Origin: SHLQ01 sp964517125
GTDB taxonomy: Bacteria; Actinomycetota; Acidimicrobiia; Acidimicrobiales; SHLQ01
Assembly (NCBI GenBank): GCA_964517125.1
Contig: CAZFBD010000004.1
Location: 1-64,000 of the forward strand
Reading direction: 5' to 3'
DNA: 64,000 nt
Shown here: piece after piece, positions 34,348-43,342 of the stretch
How positions within the stretch are numbered: position 1 is the first letter of the stretch
Layout of the letters: each line of letters begins with the position of its first letter
Program-made: the position numbers and the translations under genes
The notes under the pieces: generated by a model
Databases searched by the model: none
The model's input: only the letters and a program-made list of their open reading frames with translations
What the model was told of the DNA's origin: nothing

Positions 34348-35289
34348 TCAGGTTCCTGTGTCGCTGAAATGCATCCAGTCGCTGGCCGAGATCCAGTTGC
34401 CGCCCCAACCCCAGCCGATGTCGGCGAAGAGGCCAACGACGTCGGCGGCCACCATGCCCGGGTCATGGCGGTCCCGGTCGAGGTAGGCCGAGGCCAGCTC
34501 CGGGATCACGAGATCACCCTTCACATAGGGATTGTGAAACGGGTTGATGTCGACCGCCGTCCCGTGGGCGTGACGCGACCAACTCGTGGAGTTCACCGCT
34601 GGCCGGCACACAAAGCTCGACGTGTTGTTGCTGTCGCCGGTTGGCGGAGCGTCGAGCGCTTCCTGGGTGGTGACCCGCATCTCCTCGATTGGGAATCGCA
34701 TCGCATGCAATTCCTCGAAGACGCCAGCGATCGCCTCCGCATGGGCGGTGTTGACGAGAAGCTCCCCGGTGTGGAACCGATGGTCGAACCCGAAGAACGA
34801 AACCGTCAGCCAGGCGAGGTCTTCCTGCACGACCGGGCATGCCTCGGTCCACGTTGACCGGGCAATGACGTCGGCGGGTGGCGGCGTGACCAGCTGCACG
34901 TGGAAGACGTCGTCGGGCGGAGGAGGCAGGTGGTCTGTCGTCCAGAGCCGTCGGTCCTCCAGCTCGGGTGGCGTCGGCTGGGCCACGCCATTGTCCTCGC
35001 CTGCCCTCAGGGGCAGTGGTCGGGATCCGAGCCATTCCGGAGGTGCCATGCCGCTTCGCGAAACGGTGGTGGTCGAGGACTCCGCAGCCGCCACCGTGGT
35101 ATCCACGTCGGACGATTCGGGAATGGTTGTCGGCCGGAGCGAGCTGTCGGGTGCGCCCGGCACTTCGGACTCCGGAGTCGGAATGGTCGAATCCTGTTGG
35201 GCCGGTATCTCGTCGATCGAGCTGCATGCGCCGAACAGCGCCGTCACGGTCAACACCGCCATCGCGAGCTGCCGCAGCTGAAGCCTCAT
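34348..35289 (-). CDS. M15-type D-Ala-D-Ala carboxypeptidase-like lipoprotein
   Basis: A 313-residue secreted protein. The signal peptide ends in a lipobox (LFGAC, lipidation at Cys22), then a Ser/Thr/Pro-rich spacer of ~80 residues. The C-terminal domain has the VanY/M15 zinc motif SRHAHGTAVD (His240, Asp247) and the distal His307 in DWMHF. It should sit on the outer face of the membrane and trim peptidoglycan stem peptides, or bind them. It is monocistronic; the 95-base gap to the next minus-strand gene holds a hairpin-like GC-rich stretch. Extensin-like M15 relatives are an alternative name for the same fold. Confidence 0.82.
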   Translation of the reverse strand: MRLQLRQLAMAVLTVTALFGACSSIDEIPAQQDSTIPTPESEVPGAPDSSLRPTTIPESSDVDTTVAAAESSTTTVSRSGMAPPEWLGSRPLPLRAGEDNGVAQPTPPELEDRRLWTTDHLPPPPDDVFHVQLVTPPPADVIARSTWTEACPVVQEDLAWLTVSFFGFDHRFHTGELLVNTAHAEAIAGVFEELHAMRFPIEEMRVTTQEALDAPPTGDSNNTSSFVCRPAVNSTSWSRHAHGTAVDINPFHNPYVKGDLVIPELASAYLDRDRHDPGMVAADVVGLFADIGWGWGGNWISASDWMHFSDTGT

Positions 35290-35384
35290 GTTTGGACCCT
35301 AGTGGTGGAAAACCGGGGCCCGGACGCGCCGACTCCCCGCCAAGGGGAGGCGGGGAGTCGAGGCAGGTGGATGTGTGGAGGGGA

Positions 35385-36251
35385 TCAGGCGTCGGCGGGA
35401 ACCTCATGGATGTCGTCCTCGAGATCGAACATCTCGACGTCGCCCTCGAGGACCGCGTCGCCCATGAGCATCAGGTCTTCAGGGAGCTCACCTTCGCAGG
35501 CCTGGTGAGCGGCTTCCCACTCCTCGTCGACCTCGAACTCGGCGATTTCGGCGTCGGTGAGTTCGATCTCTTCGAAGTCCATCTCGTTGAAGTCGACTTC
35601 GTCGAAGTCAACAATTTCGACATCGCCTTCGCCGAGGACCTCGACAACACCGTCGGTCTGGCTGATGGTGATCGTGCCGTCGGCATCGCCGAACTCGGCC
35701 ATGGAGAAGGCCTCGCCAGCCTCGATGAACACGTGGTTGCCCAGGTCATCGATCAGCATCTCGTCGCCAAGTCCATCGACGGCGAAGATCTCGTCCTCGA
35801 AGTTGATGCCGTTGTCTGCAAGGCAGTCGTCGTACTTCTCGAACGCAGCGTCCATCTCGAGGATTTCGGCCGGAAGCTGGTCTTCGCATGCTGCGTCAGC
35901 GGCGTCCCAGGCATCGTCGCTCAGTGCCATCCAGGCTGCTTCGTCGGCCGACTCGAAGTCGATGCCGAGCTCGGTCTGGAGGCAGTCGTCGTAGGCGGCG
36001 AAGTCTGCGTCGTACGCACCGTCAAGAGCGAAGGACTCGCCCATGCCGTCGAGCTCGATGAGCTCGACGCCGTCGATCTGCGCGGCGTCATCGGCGACGA
36101 CGGCGGCAGCCGTTGGTTCGCTCAGCTCGGGTGCGTCCTGTGCGCCAGCGCCGCCACTGAAGGCGAGCAGCGAACCAAGGATCGCAGCAGCGCCGATTGC
36201 GGCGCTTCCAAGGGCGATGCCCTTGCGGGGCTTGGGGTCGGGGGTGTTCAT
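35385..36251 (-). CDS. Very acidic secreted protein with paired Cys motifs
   Basis: A 288-residue protein with a basic N terminus, a hydrophobic stretch (residues ~11-31) and a likely signal-peptidase site after GAGA (residue 37). The mature part is extremely rich in Asp and Glu. Two similar halves each have YDDCLx4-GIxFE followed later by an AxxACExxLP motif, so four cysteines could form two disulfides. This resembles the CM-x-HG-pattern secreted proteins found near actinobacterial two-component systems. No enzyme motif is seen; cation binding is possible. It is divergent from the response regulator gene, with TCTCAG repeats between. AGGAGA precedes the ATG at 36251. Confidence 0.72.
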   Translation of the reverse strand: MNTPDPKPRKGIALGSAAIGAAAILGSLLAFSGGAGAQDAPELSEPTAAAVVADDAAQIDGVELIELDGMGESFALDGAYDADFAAYDDCLQTELGIDFESADEAAWMALSDDAWDAADAACEDQLPAEILEMDAAFEKYDDCLADNGINFEDEIFAVDGLGDEMLIDDLGNHVFIEAGEAFSMAEFGDADGTITISQTDGVVEVLGEGDVEIVDFDEVDFNEMDFEEIELTDAEIAEFEVDEEWEAAHQACEGELPEDLMLMGDAVLEGDVEMFDLEDDIHEVPADA

Positions 36252-36327
36252 GAAGGGGAATCTCCTGTTGTGTCGTGTCGCCGGGTGGCTGACGACATTC
36301 ACGATCACAGCAACGCCTGAACCCAGT

Positions 36328-36389
36328 CTGAGATCGCCTGAGAGGCCTCTCAGGTGGGACCGCCAAGAAGTCTCTCAGCTTCGTCTCAG
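36328..36389. promoter_or_regulatory. TCTCAG/CTGAGA repeat cluster, probable response-regulator sites
   Basis: Five hexamers lie in 62 bases: CTGAGA at 36328 and 36338 and TCTCAG at 36348, 36373 and 36384. The last two are direct repeats 11 bases apart; the first three are 10 bases apart, with the third inverted. One-helical-turn spacing of direct repeats is typical of OmpR/PhoP-family binding. They sit in the only gap between the acidic-protein gene and the two-component operon. Confidence 0.65.
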
Positions 36390-36412
36390 GATGAACCGTT
36401 GATACTGGTGGC

Positions 36413-37087
36413 ATGAGATTGTTGGTGGTCGAGGACGAACCGACCCTTGGTCGGTCAGTGAAGCGGGGCCTGGAAGCGGACGGATTCAGTGTGGATCTGG
36501 TCGAGACGGGCACCGATGGCCTGTGGCGCGCCCGGGAGGGCGCCTACGACGCAATCGTTCTCGACATCATGCTTCCGGAGATGAACGGCTACGAAGTGTG
36601 CCGTCACCTGCGGGCCGACGACATCTGGACACCGATCCTCATGCTCACAGCCAAGGATGGCGAGTACGACGAGGCAGACGCCTTCGAGCTCGGCGCCGAC
36701 GACTATCTGCGCAAGCCGTTCTCACACGTCGTTCTGGTTGCGCGCCTGCGCTCGCTCATTCGTCGCGGAACCGCACCGCGACCCGACACGATCACGGTTG
36801 GGGACCTCGAGATCGACCCGGCTCGGCTCTCGTGCCGTCGCGGAGATGACGCTATCGAGCTGACCCCGCGTGAGTTCGCGGTTCTCGAAACGCTGTTGCG
36901 GCGGTCCCCGAACGTGGTGCCCAAGTCCGAACTGATCGACAGCGTCTGGGGAATGGACTTCGACGGGGACCCCAACATCGCCGAGGTCTACGTCGGGTAC
37001 GTCCGACGCAAGATCGACCGGCCATTCGGAACCGAAACGGTGCGGACGGTACGTGGCATCGGCTACCAGATCGCAGGCCAGCGATGA
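36413..37087 (+). CDS. OmpR/PhoP-family response regulator
   Basis: A 224-residue regulator. The receiver domain (1-~118) has acidic residues in VVEDE, phospho-acceptor Asp51 in VLDIMLPEMNG and the KPF switch lysine. The C-terminal winged helix (~128-222) ends VRTVRGIGYQIA. It is translationally coupled to the histidine kinase gene by an ATGA overlap. It is divergent from the acidic secreted protein, and the intervening TCTCAG repeats suggest that it controls that gene and its own operon. Confidence 0.93.
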   Translation: MRLLVVEDEPTLGRSVKRGLEADGFSVDLVETGTDGLWRAREGAYDAIVLDIMLPEMNGYEVCRHLRADDIWTPILMLTAKDGEYDEADAFELGADDYLRKPFSHVVLVARLRSLIRRGTAPRPDTITVGDLEIDPARLSCRRGDDAIELTPREFAVLETLLRRSPNVVPKSELIDSVWGMDFDGDPNIAEVYVGYVRRKIDRPFGTETVRTVRGIGYQIAGQR

Positions 37088-38586
37088 CTGGTGGAATGTC
37101 GCTTCGCACACGGTTGACCGTGTCGCTCATCGTGCTGACCGGGGTGGTCTCTGCGCTCTCGGTGCTGGTGGGAATGACCATGCTTCGCAGCAACGTGCGG
37201 GAATCGGCGGTCGACGATCAGCTCATGTTGTTCACCGAGTTTGGCGGGATCGCCTCGACCGAGTTGGTCGAGGGGAACATCGGCGCTGCAGCGGTGTTCG
37301 GCAACGAATTCGATGTGATCCTCGAGGACGACTTCACGATCGAATTGGAGGAGTTCAACCGGTTCGAAGTGGAGTACGTGATCGAGATCATCAACGAGCT
37401 CGGCCTGTACCCGGAGCTGGTCTCCGAGTTCGGTACGTCCGATGGGCGGGTGAATCTGCTGCTGAATACAGGAAGCGTGGTGGCGATTGACGGTCGGGGT
37501 TCGATGGAAACCGATCCGGTCCTTGGCGACGACGACGTTCTGGTCCTCTCGGCTGCCTTCGACGGGTTTGGCGGCGGCCTCTTCGAGTCGGTGAATTTCG
37601 ATGATGTCGAGGACAGAGTCTTCGAGTTCGCATCGACGGGGGTCGACGGAGCACAGCTCGGAACGATCGTCGAGGTGACCGACGAGCTCCGCGCCCTCGA
37701 CGAGGTCTCCCAAGCCCTCTGGCTGAGCGCAGCCGTCCTGACGCTCGTTGCCGGCGCTGCCGCATGGCTCCTGATTGGTCGGGCGCTCGGACCCGTTGGT
37801 GCTATCACCCAACGGGTCGGCGAGATCACCTCGGGCAACCTGAGCGACCGCGTGCCCGAATCGGGACGCCGGGACGAGATCGGGCTTCTGGCGAGCACGA
37901 TGAACACGATGCTCGGCCGGCTGGAAACGAGCGATCTGCGGCGTCGTCAGTTCATCTCTGACGCGTCGCACGAACTCCGGACACCCGTGGCGGTGCTGCA
38001 GAGCGAGGCCGAGGTTGCCCGCCGTGCACCGGACACGACCTCGGTTGCCGAACTCTCCGAGGTGGTCCTGACCGAGAGCCAGCGCATGGGAGCGATGGTC
38101 GAAGACCTGCTGTCCATCGCCCGCAGCGACGAAGGTCGTCGAACCTCCGACGGGCCGGGCGAGGTCGATGTCGACGAGATCGTGCTCGACGAGTCGCGGC
38201 GAACCCGACGGGTACCCGTCGACCGAAGTGCGGTGTCGGCCGGCAGGGTGATTGGCCAGTCCGACGATGTGGGCCGCGCCGTGGCCCACCTGCTGGACAA
38301 CGCGGCTCGCCATGCCGACACCCAGGTGGCCGTCGGCGTACGAACCACCGGCGACGAGGTGATCTGCTGGGTCGACGATGATGGTCCGGGGATCCCGCCA
38401 CGAGAGCGTCGACGAGTCTTCGACCGATTCGTTCGCTTGGACGATGCCCGAACCCGGGACCGAGGCGGGGCTGGTCTGGGTCTGGCCGTCGTGAACACGA
38501 CCGTCGAGAAGATGGGCGGTTCGGTCGAGGTCAGCGATGCGCCACTCGGCGGCGCTCGATTCGAAATCCGGTGGCCAACCGCCTGA
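37084..38586 (+). CDS. Sensor histidine kinase
   Basis: A 500-residue membrane kinase. TM1 is at ~11-33, followed by a ~180-residue outside domain unusually rich in Asp and Glu. TM2 is near 215-237, then a HAMP segment, the H-box SDASHELRTP with phospho-acceptor His296, the N-box LLDNAARHA, and the G-boxes DDGPGIP and GGAGLGLAV. It phosphorylates the regulator encoded just upstream (4-base overlap). The acidic sensor face, as in PhoQ-type kinases, suggests sensing of divalent cations or cationic peptides; this is inference. The paired acidic secreted protein could bind the same ligand. Confidence 0.92.
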   Translation: MTGGMSLRTRLTVSLIVLTGVVSALSVLVGMTMLRSNVRESAVDDQLMLFTEFGGIASTELVEGNIGAAAVFGNEFDVILEDDFTIELEEFNRFEVEYVIEIINELGLYPELVSEFGTSDGRVNLLLNTGSVVAIDGRGSMETDPVLGDDDVLVLSAAFDGFGGGLFESVNFDDVEDRVFEFASTGVDGAQLGTIVEVTDELRALDEVSQALWLSAAVLTLVAGAAAWLLIGRALGPVGAITQRVGEITSGNLSDRVPESGRRDEIGLLASTMNTMLGRLETSDLRRRQFISDASHELRTPVAVLQSEAEVARRAPDTTSVAELSEVVLTESQRMGAMVEDLLSIARSDEGRRTSDGPGEVDVDEIVLDESRRTRRVPVDRSAVSAGRVIGQSDDVGRAVAHLLDNAARHADTQVAVGVRTTGDEVICWVDDDGPGIPPRERRRVFDRFVRLDDARTRDRGGAGLGLAVVNTTVEKMGGSVEVSDAPLGGARFEIRWPTA

Positions 38587-38601
38587 ACCGTTCCGGGCGT
38601 G

Positions 38602-39042
38602 TCAGAACGGCCGGGCGACAAAGACCGGAATCTCGCGGTCCGTCTTGTCCTGATACTCCTGGTACGGCGGGTAGGCGGCGACGCCGCGATCGAACCAGAG
38701 CTGCCGCTCCTCGCCAGAAAGCTGCTCGAGGCGGTAGTCCTTTGGCTCTGCACCATCCTGGATCCGAATCTCCGGATCGGCGATGAGATTGTGGTACCAG
38801 CCCGGATGTTCGGGAGATCCGCCCTTCGACGCAATGATGGCGTACTCGCCTTCGTGCTCGACGGTCATGAGGGGCACCTTGCGCAGCTTGCCGCTCTTGT
38901 GGCCGATCGTCCACATCACGAGAATGGGCAGACCGGTGTCCATCAGCGTGTTGGCTTCGGTGCCGCCTGACGCCTCGTAGTGCTCCACCTGGGTGGAAAC
39001 CCAACCCCAGGTGCTCGGCTCGTACGGTGCGTCCCACTTCAT
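38602..39042 (-). CDS. Ddn-like F420-dependent nitroreductase-family protein
   Basis: A 146-residue split-beta-barrel protein of the deazaflavin-dependent nitroreductase family. Visible are TIGHKSGKLRKVPLM (F420 phosphate-binding region), YAIIASKGGSPEHPGWYHNLIADP in short conserved blocks, and the VFVARPF end. Members use F420H2 to reduce quinones, nitroimidazoles or other electron-poor compounds. The ATG at 39042 is preferred over a GTG at 39069 because GGAG lies about 8 bases upstream of it. It is convergent with the histidine kinase gene (15 bases) and divergent from the acyl-CoA synthetase gene. Confidence 0.85.
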   Translation of the reverse strand: MKWDAPYEPSTWGWVSTQVEHYEASGGTEANTLMDTGLPILVMWTIGHKSGKLRKVPLMTVEHEGEYAIIASKGGSPEHPGWYHNLIADPEIRIQDGAEPKDYRLEQLSGEERQLWFDRGVAAYPPYQEYQDKTDREIPVFVARPF

Positions 39043-39125
39043 CTCAATCTCCAAAGGTTGCGTGCCCACATCGAGTCTGCCTCATCCGTGTGCGAAAGTG
39101 AATCGAGCCAAACGGGGGAGCACCG

Positions 39126-40748
39126 ATGTTCAATCATGCCGATCTCTGGGAGCGCGTGGCCGCGCTCGACCCTCACGCCGATGCGCTGATCCACGGTGAC
39201 ATGGTCCGCAGCTGGGGCGAGTTCGAAGATCGGGCGGCCCGGTTGGCTGCCGGCTTCGCCGCGCATGGTGTGGTGCCCGCCGACAAGGTTGCGATGTATC
39301 TGCACAACGGCCCGGAGTATCTGGAGGCCGAGTTCGCCGCATTCAAACAGCGAGCGGTGCCCTGCAACGTCAACTACCGGTACCTGACCGACGAGCTGCG
39401 CTATCTGCTCGACAACTCCGACGCCGCCGTCGTCGTGGCCGACGCCGACCTCCTTCCGCGGGTCCTCGAGGTTCGAGATTCCCTCCCGAAGCTCCGGCTC
39501 ATTCTGCAGGTCGGGGATGAGGTGGCGCCGGACGGCGTGGAGCGATACGAGGACTTCATCGCTGCGCATGCACCGGCTGCCCCAATCGAACGATCTCCGG
39601 AGGACCACTGGTTTCTGTACACCGGTGGAACAACCGGCCACCCGAAAGCTGTGATGTGGTCACAGTCCGCCCTGGTCAGCACCATGGCCAACGAGTACGC
39701 ACTCCAGAAGCGCCCGCTTCCCGCCGACGCCGACGAGGCGCTCGATGCGGTCAGGGAACGTCGTGAGGCCGGCATTGTCGAACGTCTCATGGCGGCCGCA
39801 CCCCTCATGCATGGCACGTCGAGCATCAGCGCAAAGCGGGTCTTCTCCTTTGGAGGGGCGGTCGCAACGATGCCCGAGCGGTCGTTCGATGCAGCGACGC
39901 TCTTCGCCGACGTCGCCCGACATCGAATCACCCGGGTCACCGTCGTTGGTGATGCGTTCTGCAAGCCCATGCTGGCCGAGCTCGATGCCCGGGCTGCGGC
40001 GGGAGAGCCCCACGATCTCTCGTCCCTTCGCCAGATTGTGTCGTCCGGGCTGATGTGGTCGTCTGAATCGAAGACCGGACTGTTGGGACACGCGGACCTC
40101 ACGCTCGTCGACACCCTCGGCGCGAGCGAGGGTGTCGGATTCGGCGTTCAGGTGTCGAAGCGGGACACGGTCGAGACCGAGCAGACCGCCAAGTTCGTGC
40201 TTGGCCCGAATGCCGCGGTCGTCCGAGAGGATGGCACGCCGGTCGACCGTGGCGCGGGAGAGGTGGGCATGCTCGCTGTCGGAGGAGTGCTTCCCGACGG
40301 CTACTACAAGGATCCTGAAAAGACGGCCGCCACGTACCCCCTGATCAACGGGGTCCGGTGGGCGATCCCGGGGGACTTCGCAACCGTGGAGGAGGACGGC
40401 ACGATCAACCTGCTTGGCCGCGGTTCGGTCTCCATCAACTCCGGCGGAGAGAAGATCTTCCCCGAGGAGGTCGAAGAGGCACTGAAGCTCCACCCGGCCG
40501 TGCTCGATGCGAACGCGGTCGGCGTTCCGGATGAGAAGTGGGGGCAGGCCGTCTGTGGCGTGGTGGCGATCGATCCGGCCGTCGACGTCAGCGATGCCGA
40601 GCTCATCGCTGCGGTGAAGACACACATCGCCCCGTACAAGGCGCCGAAGGAAATCGTTCGAACGGATGCGTTCGTCCGAAGCCCCAATGGGAAGTCGGAC
40701 TACAAGTGGGCTCGGGACATCGCACTGCGCAGCCTCGGACTGGACTGA
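39126..40748 (+). CDS. Acyl-CoA synthetase (AMP-forming, FadD-like)
   Basis: A 540-residue adenylate-forming ligase. The P-loop-like motif YTGGTTGHPKAV is near residues 161-172, the DTLGASEG region near 320, a GDFATVEEDG hinge near 420 and the C-terminal Lys in SPNGKSDYKWA. It activates a carboxylic acid to its CoA thioester through an acyl-AMP. The ATG has GGGGGAG about 7 bases upstream. It precedes mftD by 33 bases and may be co-transcribed with it, but its role in mycofactocin chemistry is not established. Medium- or long-chain fatty acids, or steroid side chains, are possible substrates. Confidence 0.88.
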   Translation: MFNHADLWERVAALDPHADALIHGDMVRSWGEFEDRAARLAAGFAAHGVVPADKVAMYLHNGPEYLEAEFAAFKQRAVPCNVNYRYLTDELRYLLDNSDAAVVVADADLLPRVLEVRDSLPKLRLILQVGDEVAPDGVERYEDFIAAHAPAAPIERSPEDHWFLYTGGTTGHPKAVMWSQSALVSTMANEYALQKRPLPADADEALDAVRERREAGIVERLMAAAPLMHGTSSISAKRVFSFGGAVATMPERSFDAATLFADVARHRITRVTVVGDAFCKPMLAELDARAAAGEPHDLSSLRQIVSSGLMWSSESKTGLLGHADLTLVDTLGASEGVGFGVQVSKRDTVETEQTAKFVLGPNAAVVREDGTPVDRGAGEVGMLAVGGVLPDGYYKDPEKTAATYPLINGVRWAIPGDFATVEEDGTINLLGRGSVSINSGGEKIFPEEVEEALKLHPAVLDANAVGVPDEKWGQAVCGVVAIDPAVDVSDAELIAAVKTHIAPYKAPKEIVRTDAFVRSPNGKSDYKWARDIALRSLGLD

Positions 40749-40781
40749 AGCCTGCGGGCCGCTTCGGTCTATCGTGAGCCC

Positions 40782-41951
40782 ATGGCTAACGAGTGGTTCG
40801 AGACGGTTGCGATTGCCCAGAAGCGGGCAAAGAAACGCCTTCCCCGTTCGGTCTACGGAGCCCTGATCGCTGGCGCTGAAGCCGGTGTGTCCATGAACGA
40901 CAACCTCACGGCGTTCAACGAGCTGGGTCTTCGGCCGATCACCGCCGGTCAGCCGTCGGAGCGGGCGATGGACACCACACTCATGGGGCAACCGGCGTCC
41001 ATGCCCGTCATGATCTCGCCGACCGGTGTGCAGGCTGTGCATCCCGACGGCGAAGAAGCCGTGGCTCGCGGATCCGCCGCCCGCGGCATCCCCATGGGGC
41101 TCAGCTCGTTCGGCAGCAAGCCGATCGAATCGGTGATTGCCGGCAACCCGCAGTTGTTCTTCCAGATCTACTGGGCCGGCGACCTCGATTCCATGCTTGG
41201 TCGAATGGAACGCGCCCGGGCAGCGGGCGCCGTCGGCATGATCCTCACATTGGACTGGTCGTTTTCACACGGCCGCGATTGGGGCAGCCCCGAGATTCCC
41301 CAGTCGATCGACCTGAAGACGGCAGTCAAGAACGCTCCCGATGTCCTCACCCGGCCACGCTGGCTGAAGGATTGGGTCCGCTCTGGAGCGTTGCCGCAAC
41401 TTGGCGTGCCCAACTTCGGGCCCAAGGACGCCCCGACGCCCGGATTCTTCGAGGCCTACGGCACCTGGATGGGCACTCCGCCACCCACGTGGGACGACGT
41501 CGCGAAGCTCGTCGAGGCCTGGGGCGGACAGTTCATGATCAAGGGTATCGGCCGACCCGACGAGGCCAGGCGAGCGGTCGATGCCGGGGCCACGGCAATC
41601 TCGGTCTCGAACCATGGCGGCAACAACATCGACAGTTCGCCCGCACCGATCCGGGTCCTGCCAGAGATCGTTGACGCGGTGGGCGACGACATCGAGGTGC
41701 TGCTCGATGGCGGGATCCGCCGTGGAAGCGACATCGTGAAGGCACTGGCGTTCGGTGCACGGGGCGTCCTGATCGGACGTGCGTACCTGTGGGGCCTCGC
41801 CGCCAACGGACAGGCGGGCGTGGAGAACGTGCTCGACATCCTCCGCAACGGCATCGACTCCACCATGCTCGGCCTCGGCAAGCAGTCCATCGCCGACCTC
41901 GGCCCCGATGACGTCGTCGTTCCTCCCGACTTTTCGCCACCACGCATCTGA
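40782..41951 (+). CDS. mftD: Mycofactocin biosynthesis FMN-dependent dehydrogenase MftD
   Basis: A 389-residue alpha-hydroxy-acid-oxidase fold flavoprotein. The N terminus (MANEWFETVAIAQKRAKKRL) and the block GLAANGQAGVENVLDILR closely match mycobacterial MftD, formerly called LldD1. His278 in SNHGGNN is the catalytic base and DGGIRRGSD binds FMN phosphate. MftD oxidatively deaminates the 3-amino-5-[(4-hydroxyphenyl)methyl]-4,4-dimethyl-2-pyrrolidinone made by MftC and MftE, giving premycofactocin. mftE follows 4 bases later. The rest of the pathway genes are 10 kb away, which is unusual. Confidence 0.93.
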   Translation: MANEWFETVAIAQKRAKKRLPRSVYGALIAGAEAGVSMNDNLTAFNELGLRPITAGQPSERAMDTTLMGQPASMPVMISPTGVQAVHPDGEEAVARGSAARGIPMGLSSFGSKPIESVIAGNPQLFFQIYWAGDLDSMLGRMERARAAGAVGMILTLDWSFSHGRDWGSPEIPQSIDLKTAVKNAPDVLTRPRWLKDWVRSGALPQLGVPNFGPKDAPTPGFFEAYGTWMGTPPPTWDDVAKLVEAWGGQFMIKGIGRPDEARRAVDAGATAISVSNHGGNNIDSSPAPIRVLPEIVDAVGDDIEVLLDGGIRRGSDIVKALAFGARGVLIGRAYLWGLAANGQAGVENVLDILRNGIDSTMLGLGKQSIADLGPDDVVVPPDFSPPRI

Positions 41952-41955
41952 ACCC

Positions 41956-42621
41956 ATGGATGTTGGCGCCGCCACCTGGCCGGAACTCGCTGCGGGCCCA
42001 CGGACCCTGTTGGTGCCGCTCGGTGCCACAGAACAACACGGACCACACCTTCCAGCCGACACCGACACCCGCATTGCCACGGCCTGGGCGATGGCAGCGG
42101 CATCGAAGGACCCCCTCCTCGGGGTTGCGCCCGCGCTGCCGTACGGAAGCAGCGGAGAACACGGCGACTTCCCGGGCACACTGTCCATCGGTACCGATGT
42201 GCTTGTGTCCGTCCTCGTCGAACTGACGCGTTCCGCGATTCCGCCGCACGGCCACCTCGTGTTCGTGAACGGACACGGAGGAAATCACGAGGCCGTTCGT
42301 CGAGCGGTCGCCCATGCCCAATCCGAGGGGAGGTCGGTTCAGGCTGTATGGCCGACGCTCTCCGGCGCAGATGCGCACGCCGGCCGTACCGAAACGTCGC
42401 TCATGCTTGCGATCGCCCCCGAGCTCGTCCGGCTGGACCGAGCCGAACCCGGGAACACCACACCAATCGCCGAGCTTCTTCCGAGCCTGCGAGCCGACGG
42501 ATTGCGGGCGCACACACCCAACGGCGTGCTCGGGAACCCACAGGGGGCAACCGCTGAAGAGGGGAAGCGCCTGCTCAACGAGTTGGTCGACCAGCTGCTG
42601 GAGAAGGTCTCGTCGTCGTAG
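41956..42621 (+). CDS. mftE: Mycofactocin precursor peptide peptidase MftE (creatininase family)
   Basis: A 221-residue metallopeptidase of the creatininase fold. The metal-binding set is in LGATEQHGPHLPADTDT (Glu26, His28 and the following Asp), and VNGHGGNHEA and GNPQGATAEEG are also characteristic. MftE cuts the MftC-modified precursor to release the cyclised Val-Tyr unit used by MftD. It starts 4 bases after mftD, so the two are co-transcribed. No other mft gene adjoins on this side; a PH-domain-like gene follows. Confidence 0.9.
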   Translation: MDVGAATWPELAAGPRTLLVPLGATEQHGPHLPADTDTRIATAWAMAAASKDPLLGVAPALPYGSSGEHGDFPGTLSIGTDVLVSVLVELTRSAIPPHGHLVFVNGHGGNHEAVRRAVAHAQSEGRSVQAVWPTLSGADAHAGRTETSLMLAIAPELVRLDRAEPGNTTPIAELLPSLRADGLRAHTPNGVLGNPQGATAEEGKRLLNELVDQLLEKVSSS

Positions 42622-42719
42622 GTCGGGCCCAATGTTCCGAGTCTGTGACGATGCTCAACCGAACGGCTCCGCTTCCGAAGGGGGGTGACGGTATATTTCC
42701 GCCTGAAGGCAGCAAACTC

Positions 42720-43205
42720 GTGACAGTGACCAGCACCCCCCAGAAGTCCGAAACAGAACCCGAATCGGTTCGAGTCATCGCCACGGCGTCCAAGACGATC
42801 GTCGTCCTGGCCGCAGCGCTTGCGATCCCCGCCACCTACACGGCAATCACGTCCCCAAGTCTCCTTGCCTTCGTCTGGCTCGTTCCGCACATCGCCATCG
42901 TCCTGCGGGTCGCAAAGCTCCGCCTGTCGGTTTCGGCGAGCGGTGTCATGATCCGCAACTTCTTCAGCACCACCGTGGTTCCCATCTGGGAAGCCGAGCT
43001 CGAGATCCGGTCGGGGGAAGAGACAGTGCTCTTGTCCGATGCGGGCGGCAAGCTCGACACCGAAGGTCGCATTCTGTACATCAAGCGTCCGTGGAACCAG
43101 AGCAGCTCCGACATCCATGTCGGGATTGCTCCACGGTTCGGAAACGAGTTCGACCGGATTCACAACGAGTTGGTCGGGGCCATCCGCGACCAACGGGCCG
43201 CCTGA
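42720..43205 (+). CDS. Small membrane protein, possibly PH-domain-like
   Basis: A 161-residue protein with no assigned function. Two adjacent hydrophobic segments occupy residues ~22-62. They are followed by a soluble beta-rich part with SASGVMIRNFFSTTVVPIWEAELEI in short blocks, the pattern of small bacterial PH-like domains (strand, G-turn, W-x-x-I). The start is uncertain: GTG at 42720 or 42726, with only a weak purine run upstream. It lies between mftE and the PTS dehydrogenase gene; 137 bases follow before the next start. Whether it belongs to either system is unknown. Confidence 0.6.
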   Translation: MTVTSTPQKSETEPESVRVIATASKTIVVLAAALAIPATYTAITSPSLLAFVWLVPHIAIVLRVAKLRLSVSASGVMIRNFFSTTVVPIWEAELEIRSGEETVLLSDAGGKLDTEGRILYIKRPWNQSSSDIHVGIAPRFGNEFDRIHNELVGAIRDQRAA

Positions 43206-43288
43206 GACGGAAGTGGTTGCGCCGACCATTGTTGGCGGAACTCGTCTCTTGCAATCTGCCACTTGAACGCGTGATTGACTGGCCCGAA

Positions 43289-43320
43289 GATCAGTAAACG
43301 CCTGTTCAGCAGCTGATCAG
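43289..43320. promoter_or_regulatory. Inverted repeat upstream of the PTS-linked operon
   Basis: GATCAG at 43289-43294 is mirrored by CTGATC at 43313-43318, and the second arm extends into the self-complementary CTGATCAG. It lies 23 bases before the first start codon of the sugar operon. It could be an operator, for instance for the MtlR-type regulator at 48422. The assignment is weak. Confidence 0.35.
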
Positions 43321-43342
43321 GCCACAACACGGGGGCAGCACA

